DNA of 11,050 nt. It comes from CAYUHJ01 sp964444365. GTDB taxonomy: Bacteria; Planctomycetota; Planctomycetia; Gemmatales; Gemmataceae. The notes under the pieces were generated by a model. It was not told the origin of the DNA and did not search any database. It was given only the letters and a program-made list of their open reading frames with translations. Each line of letters begins with the position of its first letter. Within the stretch, counting starts at the first letter, position 1. The position numbers and the translations under genes are program-made. The stretch is from positions 1-11,050 of the forward strand of contig CAYUHJ010000208.1 in NCBI GenBank assembly GCA_964444365.1, in the 5' to 3' direction. Below are positions 1 to 5,817 of the stretch, in pieces.

Positions 1-9
1 GTGCAGCCT

Positions 10-30
10 GCACCGGCCAGAGGCCGGTGC
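10..30. repeat. Perfect 9-bp-stem hairpin downstream of the TIGR03790 gene
   Basis: Positions 10-18 (GCACCGGCC) and 22-30 (GGCCGGTGC) are exact inverted repeats around a 3-base AGA loop. A second, smaller palindrome (GTGCAG at 1-6, CTGCAC at 8-13) overlaps its left edge. The hairpin lies 45 bases beyond the stop codon of the minus-strand gene ending at 75. It could act as a factor-independent terminator, but no clear T-run follows it on the minus strand within the window. It could also be one copy of a dispersed REP-like palindrome. A copy-number search of the genome would separate these two readings. Confidence 0.6.
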
Positions 31-74
31 CACATGTCAAAACACGATCTCGGGACTGGACAGTTCCCAAACCC

Positions 75-1361
75 TTACCGGAACACCCGCGTCCCGGCCG
101 GGCTCACCTTGACGTCGTCTTCCTTGACCACCGGGTTCTTCCCGAAGGGGTTGTACAGGGGGTCGCCGACGAGGACGCCCATCCAGCTCGCGAAGTAGAC
201 GGTCCTCGCATAAGTCTCGACCAGGGTGTACTTTCCGGTGCCGAGGAAGCCGAAGAACTCGGCGGGCTTCGGGAAGCCGATCGTGTACGGCTCCGCGACC
301 GGGCCGACGGTCGCGGCGACGCCGGCTTTGAGCAGGTTCGGGCACCACACCTTCGACTTGTCGTTCCGCAGCGTCGTCGCCTCCGAACTGGCGAGGTGCC
401 AGGCGACGGCCCCCTTCGTGAACTTGCAGCAGTCGATGAAGTTGGCGTGCGAGTACCACCCGGCGTACAGGGCCGCGTCCGGGCAGGTGCCCGGCTTGAA
501 CAGGTCCTGCTTGTCGTCGAGGGTCACGTCGAGGCCGCCGTCCTTGAGCAGTTTGGCCGCCTCGCGGAACGACTCGTCGTACCCGCCGTACCCGGTGCCG
601 CCGGGGTCGGCCTTGGGGTCGAGCTTGATGCCCCGGGCGTCGAAGTACACCTTCCCCTTCAGCCCGTCTTTCTCGACTTCGACGGCGTCGTCGACGAGCC
701 GCTTCGCGATGGCGGGCGTCGGGCCGTCGAGCCGGCAGGTCATCACGAACTTGCCGGCCCCTTCCTTCCTGGCGGCGTCCGGGGCCTGCCAGTTCATCGG
801 GTTGATGATCCACCGGTCCAGGGGGTACTTGTCGAGCCAGAGGGCCATGAGTTCGCTGTCGACGGACGCGGTGCTCTCCGCCCGGCTCAGGAGTTTCGAC
901 TTGTTCTGGAGCGGCTCGATCTTCGCCTTCGTCGCCTTGATCTTTGCGTCGTCCTTCGGGTCCGCCTTTTCCAGGTCCGCGACCTCCTTGCGGAGGGCGT
1001 CGATTTCCGTGCGGATCTTCTTCAACTCCGCCGCCTCGGACTCCGTCGGCTGCTGCGCCCCGACGCGGAGCGGGACGCCGTAGACGGTGAGCAGCACCTT
1101 CACGTCGGCCTTCCTGTCCTTGAGCGCCTCGCGCAGCGGGCCGAGCAGCTTCGTGTCGTAGTCCGCCCGCGAAACGTCCTCGCCCGCGGGCAGGTCGAGT
1201 TCGACGACGTTGTCCTTCGGCACCTTCCGCAGCTTCACGTAGTGCGACGCCACGTCTTTGGAGTCCGGCGAGTTCTTGTTCGCGACGAGGAACACGTCCT
1301 TCGGCTCGAGCGCGAACGCGGAACCGGACGCGGCGAAGACCAGGACGACGGCAAACCGCAT
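75..1361 (-). CDS. Secreted TIGR03790-family protein, function unknown
   Basis: The product is 428 residues. I place the start at the ATG read from 1361 down because it directly precedes a signal peptide (MRFAVVLVFAASGSAFA, likely cut after residue 17) and has GGAG (1369-1372) seven bases upstream; a longer frame up to 1469 lacks these. Features matching what I know of the TIGR03790 family are a YGVPLRV segment at 94-100, ASVDSEL at 165-171, RLDGPT at 210-215, a GWYS motif at 301-304, an EPY segment near 357-359 and a C-terminal GDPLYNPF at 399-406. The family is common in planctomycetes and related bacteria and has no established function. Residues 108-160 form a charged, heptad-like insertion rich in Lys, Glu and Leu, probably a coiled coil. 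The protein is probably exported to the periplasm or cell surface. The gene is transcribed divergently from ribE and looks monocistronic here. Family assignment is from memory of conserved motifs. Confidence 0.82.
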   Translation of the reverse strand: MRFAVVLVFAASGSAFALEPKDVFLVANKNSPDSKDVASHYVKLRKVPKDNVVELDLPAGEDVSRADYDTKLLGPLREALKDRKADVKVLLTVYGVPLRVGAQQPTESEAAELKKIRTEIDALRKEVADLEKADPKDDAKIKATKAKIEPLQNKSKLLSRAESTASVDSELMALWLDKYPLDRWIINPMNWQAPDAARKEGAGKFVMTCRLDGPTPAIAKRLVDDAVEVEKDGLKGKVYFDARGIKLDPKADPGGTGYGGYDESFREAAKLLKDGGLDVTLDDKQDLFKPGTCPDAALYAGWYSHANFIDCCKFTKGAVAWHLASSEATTLRNDKSKVWCPNLLKAGVAATVGPVAEPYTIGFPKPAEFFGFLGTGKYTLVETYARTVYFASWMGVLVGDPLYNPFGKNPVVKEDDVKVSPAGTRVFR

Positions 1362-1470
1362 GGGCGGGCTCCGGGGGTGCAGGTGCCTTGAGCTTACCGC
1401 CCGGTTCGCCGAAACGCCATGCGGGACTTCCAGCCTGCCGCTCCGCCCGCGCGGCCCGGCGGTCTGCACC

Positions 1471-1479
1471 TGCTACAAT
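1471..1479 (+). promoter_or_regulatory. Extended -10 promoter element immediately before ribE
   Basis: TGCTACAAT fits an extended -10 box (TG, one base, then TACAAT at 1474-1479, five of six matching TATAAT). Transcription starting about seven bases beyond the hexamer would begin at or within a base or two of the ATG at 1486, giving a leaderless or nearly leaderless mRNA. No good -35 hexamer is visible upstream, which is usual for extended -10 promoters. The bases between the element and the ATG contain GAGG directly abutting the start codon, too close to work as a normal ribosome binding site. Confidence 0.5.
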
Positions 1480-1485
1480 GCGAGG

Positions 1486-2082
1486 ATGTTTACCGGACTC
1501 GTTCAATCCCTGGGCCGCGTCGCCGAGACCGCGGACGACGGTCACGGCGGGCGGGCGCTCGTCGTCCGGGACGCCGACCTCGCCCCGAAGCTGACGCTCG
1601 GCGAGAGCGTCGCGGTGAACGGCGTCTGCCTGACGGTGGTCCGCCACGACGCCGCGGAGTTCGCGTTCCAGGTCGGCCCGGAGACGCTGCTCCGCACCAC
1701 GCTCGGGAGCGTCCGCCCCGGCGACGGCGTGAACCTCGAACGGGCCCTCCGCGTGGGCGACCACCTCGGCGGGCACTTCGTCACCGGCCACGTCGATTGC
1801 GTCGGCACCGTGGCGAACCGCACCCCGTCCGGCGAATGGGAAGACGTGACGTTCGCGATCCCCCCGGAGTTCGACGAACTGCTGGTTCCGAAAGGGAGCG
1901 TCGCCGTCGACGGCGTCAGCCTCACGGTGGCGGACACGGTCGCCGGCGGGTTCCGCGTCATGCTGATCCCGCACACCCTGGCCGTCACGACGCTCGGCAG
2001 CCGGGCGGTCGGCTCGGCCGTGAACCTGGAATTCGACCTGCTGGCGAAGCACGTCCGCAAACTCATCCGTACCGCGAGGTAA
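1486..2082 (+). CDS. ribE: Riboflavin synthase alpha subunit
   Basis: This enzyme makes riboflavin by dismutation of two molecules of 6,7-dimethyl-8-ribityllumazine, the last step of the pathway, in the cytoplasm. The 198-residue product starts with the hallmark MFTGLV and consists of two tandem lumazine-binding barrels (about 1-97 and 98-195). Repeat-equivalent motifs are NGVCLTV (45-51) and DGVSLTV (142-148). GGHFVTGHVD lies at 95-104 at the start of the second barrel, and IPHTL follows at 161-165. The length is a little under the roughly 200-215 usual for the family because the C-terminal tail is short. The start at 1486 is fixed by the family N-terminus. The stop is 10 bases before the rsmA start, so the two are probably co-transcribed. 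No FMN riboswitch fits in the 124-base upstream spacer, and no other riboflavin gene is in the window. The symbol ribC is also used for this enzyme. Confidence 0.96.
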   Translation: MFTGLVQSLGRVAETADDGHGGRALVVRDADLAPKLTLGESVAVNGVCLTVVRHDAAEFAFQVGPETLLRTTLGSVRPGDGVNLERALRVGDHLGGHFVTGHVDCVGTVANRTPSGEWEDVTFAIPPEFDELLVPKGSVAVDGVSLTVADTVAGGFRVMLIPHTLAVTTLGSRAVGSAVNLEFDLLAKHVRKLIRTAR

Positions 2083-2092
2083 CGCCGTCCGC

Positions 2093-3088
2093 ATGGCCCC
2101 CCCCGACGAATACCCGATGCTTCCGGCGGACGACGCGCCGCCCGAACCCGCCCCGGCCCCGCCGAAGAAGAAGCGGACCGACGAGGCCGCACTGCCGACC
2201 GGGGCCCCGCCGCCGCGGCAAACCCTGTCGTTCCTGAACCGGCTGTTCGAGGCCCACGGCCTGGAACTGAAGTCCAAGCTCGGCCAGAATTATCTCGTCG
2301 ACCTGAACCTGATCGACCTCATCGTCCGCACGGCGGACCTCGGCCCGGCCGACGCCGTCCTGGAAGTCGGCACCGGCACCGGCTCGCTCACCGCGAAACT
2401 CGCGGAAAAGGCGGGGGCGGTCGTCACCATCGAGATCGACAAGACCTTCCACCCCGTCGCGAAGGAGGTGGTCGGGCCGCGGCCGAACGTGACGTTCCTG
2501 CTCGGCGACTGCCTGGAAAAGAAGAACGAACTGAACCCGGACATGCTGGCCGCCTGGGCCGCCGCCGCGGCGACGCACCCGACGCGGAAGCTGGTGGCGA
2601 ACCTGCCCTACGTAATCGCGACGCCGCTCATCAGCAACCTGCTGCTCGCGGACGTCCCCGTCGAACGCATGGTGGTGATGGTCCAGTGGGAGATCGCGGA
2701 GCGGCTGCGGGCCTCGCCGGGGACGAAGGACTACAACGCGCTGAGCGTGCTGATTCAAAGCGTCGCCGACGTGGAGACGGTGCGGAAGGTGCTCCCCGCG
2801 AACTTTTACCCGCGGCCGAAGGTCGACTCGGCCATCGTGATGATCCGGCCGAACGCCGCCAAACGGGCGAAGGTCGGCGACGTGCGGCGGTTCCGCAACT
2901 TCCTCCGCGACCTGTACACGCACCGGCGAAAGAACCTGCGGCAGGGGCTCGCCGGTTGGCCGAGCGGCCGCCGCGACAAGGCCGAGATCGACGCGAAGCT
3001 CGCGGAACTCGGCATCGACGGCACCGTCCGGGCCGAAGCGCTGGACCTGGACCAACACCTCCAATTGTGTCGGGTCTTCGGGGAATAG
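2093..3088 (+). CDS. rsmA: 16S rRNA adenine(1518/1519)-N6-dimethyltransferase RsmA (KsgA)
   Basis: RsmA uses S-adenosylmethionine to dimethylate two adjacent adenines in helix 45 of 16S rRNA during late 30S assembly. In the 331-residue product I see LGQNYL (63-68) before the methyltransferase core, the SAM-binding glycine loop EVGTGTG (91-97), the acidic residue ending the second strand at E114 (EID), GDC (138-140) and the catalytic NLPY motif (170-173). A segment ending PGTKDYNALSVL (209-220) and the C-terminal RRKNLRQGL (278-286) are also typical. The first 40 or so residues are an extra tail rich in Pro, Ala and Asp with a PPKKKR patch (23-28), longer than in common homologues. Position 199 is Trp (VQWEIAER), where many family members carry Lys. 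The ATG at 2093 has only a distant GAGG (2076-2079), so translation may be coupled to ribE. A later in-frame ATG at 2117 is an alternative start. Confidence 0.95.
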   Translation: MAPPDEYPMLPADDAPPEPAPAPPKKKRTDEAALPTGAPPPRQTLSFLNRLFEAHGLELKSKLGQNYLVDLNLIDLIVRTADLGPADAVLEVGTGTGSLTAKLAEKAGAVVTIEIDKTFHPVAKEVVGPRPNVTFLLGDCLEKKNELNPDMLAAWAAAAATHPTRKLVANLPYVIATPLISNLLLADVPVERMVVMVQWEIAERLRASPGTKDYNALSVLIQSVADVETVRKVLPANFYPRPKVDSAIVMIRPNAAKRAKVGDVRRFRNFLRDLYTHRRKNLRQGLAGWPSGRRDKAEIDAKLAELGIDGTVRAEALDLDQHLQLCRVFGE

Positions 3089-3093
3089 CCCCG
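3079..3093. other. Small hairpin overlapping the rsmA stop codon
   Basis: CGGGG (3079-3083) and CCCCG (3089-3093) can pair around a five-base loop that contains the rsmA stop codon TAG (3086-3088). No T-run follows, so a standard intrinsic terminator is unlikely. A weak -10-like TACCAT occurs at 3102-3107 in the 53-base spacer to the next gene, without a convincing -35. The next gene could therefore be read from rsmA or from its own weak promoter. Confidence 0.25.
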
Positions 3094-3131
3094 CGGCCGC
3101 GTACCATCTCCCTGTCCCCTTCCGCGACCCC

Positions 3132-3135
3132 GGAG
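3132..3135 (+). promoter_or_regulatory. Ribosome binding site fixing a GTG start for the DUF885 gene
   Basis: GGAG lies six bases before the GTG at 3142. The open frame runs much further upstream into rsmA, and later in-frame starts exist (GTG 3157, ATG 3160), so this site decides the choice. It places the first residues as a hydrophobic segment (MIPLLVMLVAPAA). Confidence 0.55.
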
Positions 3136-3141
3136 CCGACC

Positions 3142-4872
3142 GTGATCCCGCTGTTGGTGATGCTCGTCGCCCCCGCCGCCGAACCCGCGGTCCCCGCCGA
3201 GGACGCCAAGCTCGCGGCCCACTTCCGCAAGCACCTGGACGACCACTTCCGCCGGCACCCGCTCGACGCGACCCGTGCCGGCAACCACGACCACGACGAC
3301 CGGCTCGACGACTTGTCCCCGGAAGCCCGGGCCGACGACGTGAAGCGGGCGAAGGAGACGCTCGCGGACCTGCCGAAAGCCATCGACTACACGAAGCTCA
3401 GCCGCAACGCGCAGATCGACTTTGAAATCTGGAAGCACGCCCTCGAATACCAGCTCTGGCAGGCCGAGAACTCCGACTCCTTCGCGACCGACCCGCGCGT
3501 GTACAGCGAGTACATCTCGGACAGCGTCTTCCTGCTGCTGGCGCAATCGACCCTGCCGAAAGACCGCAACGTCGCGAACGCCGCCAAGCGGATCGCGTTC
3601 GTGCCGAAGATCGTCGCGGCGGCGAAGAAGAACTTGAAGTCGCCGGCGAAGATCCTCACCGAGGTCGCGATCCGACAGAACAAGGGCTCGATCGCGTTCT
3701 ACGAGAAGGACATCTTCGGCCTGGCCGGGGAAACCGCGGCCACGAGCCCGCTGGCCGGGCCGTGCAAGGAGGCGGCCGCGGCGCTGAAGGAGTACCAGGA
3801 GTTCCTCGAAAAAGACCTGCTGCCGAAGTCCGCGGGCGAGTGGCGGATCGGCAAGGAAAAGTTCGCGAAGAAGCTGGAACTCGAACTGAACGCGGGCATC
3901 ACGGCGGACGAACTCCTCGCCGCCGCGGAAGCGGAGGCGGACCGCGTCGAGCGGGACATGGTCGTCATCGCCCGGCAACTCTGGAGCAAGCTCTTCCCCG
4001 GCAAGCCGACGCCGCCGGACGACGCGGCCGGCCGGCGGGCGCTGGTCGCGGACGTGCTCGCCGAACTCGGCAAGGACCACGGCAAGCCGGACGAACTCGT
4101 CGCGGACGCGAAGAAGACGGTCGCGGCGATCAAGCAGTTCATCACGGACAAGAAGATCCTCACGCTGCCGGACCCGGACCGGTGCCAGATCATCGAGATG
4201 CCCGAGTTCCAGCGGGGGTTCTCACTCGCCTACCTCAACCCGGCCCCGCCGATGGACCCGACGGCGATCAGCATGTACGCCGTCGCCCCGCCGCCGAGCG
4301 ACTGGCCCGCGGCCCGGCAGGAAGCACTCCTCCGCGAGTACAACCGGCCGATGCTGCAAATCCTCACGATCCACGAGGCGTACCCCGGCCACTACGTCCA
4401 GCTGGAGTACGGCAACCGGAACCCGTCGCTGATTCGGAAGGTGCTGTACTCCGGCGTTTTCGCCGAAGGCTGGGCCGTGTACACGGAGCAGATGATGCTC
4501 GACCAGGGGTACGGCAACGGCGACCTGTCTCTGCGGCTGCATCAGTTGAAGTTCTACATGCGGGCCGTGCTCAACACGATCCTCGACCACAAGATGCACT
4601 GCACGAACTTCAGCGACGAGGACGCGATGAAGCTCCTTGTCGGCCGCGGGTTCCAGACGGAGGGCGAGGCCGTCGGCAAGGTGTCGCGGGCGAAGCAGAG
4701 CTCGGCGCAGCTCTCGACGTACTTCGCCGGCCGCACGGCCTTCTACCGGCTGCGGCAAGCGGTGTCGCGGAAGGACGGGGAGGCGTTCGACCTGGGCAAG
4801 TACCACGAAGCGGTCCTGTCGCACGGGACGCTGCCGGTGAAGTACTTGCCGGAGTTGTTGGGGGTGAAGTAA
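3142..4872 (+). CDS. DUF885 family protein, putative zinc metallopeptidase
   Basis: From the GTG start the product is 576 residues, a normal size for DUF885 (PF05960) proteins. The signature is near the C-terminus: HEAYPGHYVQ at 411-420, an HExxxGH-type metal site with H411, E412 and H417, followed by AEGWAVYTEQM starting at 441, where E442 is the likely third metal ligand. This arrangement resembles the metallopeptidase active site suggested for the family, but the substrate is unknown. The rest is mostly helical and charged. The N-terminus is short and hydrophobic without a basic n-region, so it may be a weak signal peptide or a membrane tether. Export is uncertain, and a start at ATG 3160 would shorten this segment. 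It is the third gene on the + strand after ribE and rsmA, with a 53-base spacer, so operon membership is possible but not assured. Its last codons and stop lie inside the left arm of an inverted repeat shared with the convergent gene. Confidence 0.85.
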   Translation: MIPLLVMLVAPAAEPAVPAEDAKLAAHFRKHLDDHFRRHPLDATRAGNHDHDDRLDDLSPEARADDVKRAKETLADLPKAIDYTKLSRNAQIDFEIWKHALEYQLWQAENSDSFATDPRVYSEYISDSVFLLLAQSTLPKDRNVANAAKRIAFVPKIVAAAKKNLKSPAKILTEVAIRQNKGSIAFYEKDIFGLAGETAATSPLAGPCKEAAAALKEYQEFLEKDLLPKSAGEWRIGKEKFAKKLELELNAGITADELLAAAEAEADRVERDMVVIARQLWSKLFPGKPTPPDDAAGRRALVADVLAELGKDHGKPDELVADAKKTVAAIKQFITDKKILTLPDPDRCQIIEMPEFQRGFSLAYLNPAPPMDPTAISMYAVAPPPSDWPAARQEALLREYNRPMLQILTIHEAYPGHYVQLEYGNRNPSLIRKVLYSGVFAEGWAVYTEQMMLDQGYGNGDLSLRLHQLKFYMRAVLNTILDHKMHCTNFSDEDAMKLLVGRGFQTEGEAVGKVSRAKQSSAQLSTYFAGRTAFYRLRQAVSRKDGEAFDLGKYHEAVLSHGTLPVKYLPELLGVK

Positions 4873-5032
4873 CCGGGCGAGCGGCGGGGCGTCAGCCCGC
4901 CGTGCGGTGTCGTGCCACCGGGATCATGGCGGGTTGTCCATCTGCATTCGGACGGCAGTCTCCTCTCGGTGGGCTGGAGCATGATTTGAGGACCGCGGCG
5001 GGCTGACGCCCTGCCGCTCGCCCGGTTACTTC
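4866..5032. repeat. Convergent-gene spacer bounded by a 37-bp inverted repeat (BIME/MITE-like)
   Basis: Arms at 4866-4902 and 4996-5032 are inverted copies matching at 36 of 37 positions; the only difference is G versus A at arm position 21. Each arm also holds its own hairpin: CGGCGGG (4882-4888) can pair with CCCGCCG (4896-4902) around a 7-base loop. The loop between the arms is 93 bases (4903-4995). The first bases of each arm, GAAGTAACC, contain the terminal Lys codon and TAA stop of the flanking gene, so both convergent genes end inside the element. The arrangement resembles two REP palindromes in opposite orientation. It could serve as a two-way terminator although there is no T-run. 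I see no target-site duplication beyond the arms. Confidence 0.8.
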
Positions 5033-5616
5033 TCCACCGGGTCGCCGGACGCGATCGTCAGCTTCACGCGGTCGCCGGACCCGAGCAGCACCGACCGTTC
5101 GGAGGCGTACTTCTTCCCGTCCAGAACCCAGGTCGCCTTCACGACGAACTCTTCGTCCAGCCCGCGCGCGATCGGCGAAGTGGTGACGCGGAACACGTCC
5201 GTCGTGCCGTCCTGCTTGACGCCGTTGACCCAGAGTTCGCCGGCGAGCGGGAGCTGGACCGTGAGCACGGCGGCCGACACGTTCCCCGGCACGATCTGGG
5301 GCTTCTGCGGGGCGACCGGCTCGGCGGACGGGGCGGGGGTGTAGCTCGGGGCGGTGTTGAACCCGGAGCCGAAGTAGTTTTGCGAGAAGTACCACGGGTA
5401 AAACCCGCCGCCGAACCAGCCGTTGACGAGCGGCGGCCGGGCGACCGGCGGGACCGGAACGACGGGGTTCGGGCCGAACTGCGGCAGCGTGCCGGGGATC
5501 GGCACCTGCGGGAACGAACCGGGGATGACCCGCGACCCCGAAAAGCCCTGGGCGGACGCGGCTCCCGCCGAAAGAGTCAGGGCGAGCGTCGTCGCGGCGA
5601 AGGCGGACCGGGTCAT
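5026..5616 (-). CDS. Secreted protein with a TIGR03000-like domain
   Basis: The product is 196 residues with a clear signal peptide (hydrophobic 4-20, cleavage after ASA at residue 22). Residues 23-112 form a Pro/Gly/aromatic low-complexity region with a cluster NGWFGGGFYPWYF (65-77). Residues 116-189 resemble the planctomycete TIGR03000 domain: LTVQLPLAGELWVNG (118-132), then a TS-P segment, then a strand pair containing KATWVLDGKKY (160-170) and a final GSGDRVKLTI (179-188). Such domains look like short beta-sandwich modules of secreted or surface proteins, with no known activity. The start is well supported: GAGGAG (5623-5628) lies six bases upstream of the ATG. A -10-like TAGACT occurs on this strand at 5647-5642 without a visible -35. 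The gene is divergent from the kinase gene and convergent with the DUF885 gene. Its Lys-stop end lies in the right arm of the inverted repeat. Confidence 0.82.
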   Translation of the reverse strand: MTRSAFAATTLALTLSAGAASAQGFSGSRVIPGSFPQVPIPGTLPQFGPNPVVPVPPVARPPLVNGWFGGGFYPWYFSQNYFGSGFNTAPSYTPAPSAEPVAPQKPQIVPGNVSAAVLTVQLPLAGELWVNGVKQDGTTDVFRVTTSPIARGLDEEFVVKATWVLDGKKYASERSVLLGSGDRVKLTIASGDPVEK

Positions 5617-5734
5617 GGCGGGCTCCTCGGGTGTGAGTTCAGTCTACCCGCCCGCCGCGCGGAGTGCGACGTTCGGCTCACGAATTGATACCTCTCGAAC
5701 CCGTGCGGCTTACGGCCCGGGCCCCGGCGACCGC

Positions 5735-5762
5735 TTGTGTTTCCCCCCGGCTTCCCGATAAT
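5735..5762 (+). promoter_or_regulatory. Candidate sigma-70-type promoter of the kinase gene
   Basis: TTGTGT (5735-5740) and GATAAT (5757-5762) are separated by 16 bases, giving a plausible -35/-10 pair in an otherwise GC-rich spacer. The predicted transcript would begin near 5769, leaving about 50 bases of leader before the ATG at 5818. It lies in the 201-base divergent region shared with the secreted TIGR03000-like gene. No clear Shine-Dalgarno sequence precedes 5818; the bases TCTCCGGG and TTCGTGT are upstream. Confidence 0.45.
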
Positions 5763-5817
5763 CTCAAGACACCCTCCCGCGAACGACTGGAATCGGCCCG
5801 CCTCTCCGGGTTCGTGT

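Noticed and set aside
1362..1485. FMN riboswitch before the riboflavin synthase gene
   Set aside because: The 124-base spacer shows none of the conserved RFN-element segments, and the likely promoter lies too close to the ATG to leave room for one.
37..2277. A 746-codon open frame on the minus strand across the TIGR03790, ribE and rsmA region
   Set aside because: It overlaps three well-supported genes and its translation is Arg/Gly/Pro-rich without motifs, as expected of antisense frames in GC-rich DNA.
2686..3141. Upstream extension of the DUF885 reading frame into rsmA
   Set aside because: No family motif lies there, while a GTG with GGAG six bases upstream at 3142 gives the expected protein length.
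4915..4985. Crossed short complementarities (CCACCG/CGGTGG and ATCATG/CATGAT) in the loop of the inverted repeat, suggesting a pseudoknot RNA
   Set aside because: Two 6-base matches in about 70 bases of GC-rich sequence are easily due to chance, and no further pairing supports a structured RNA.
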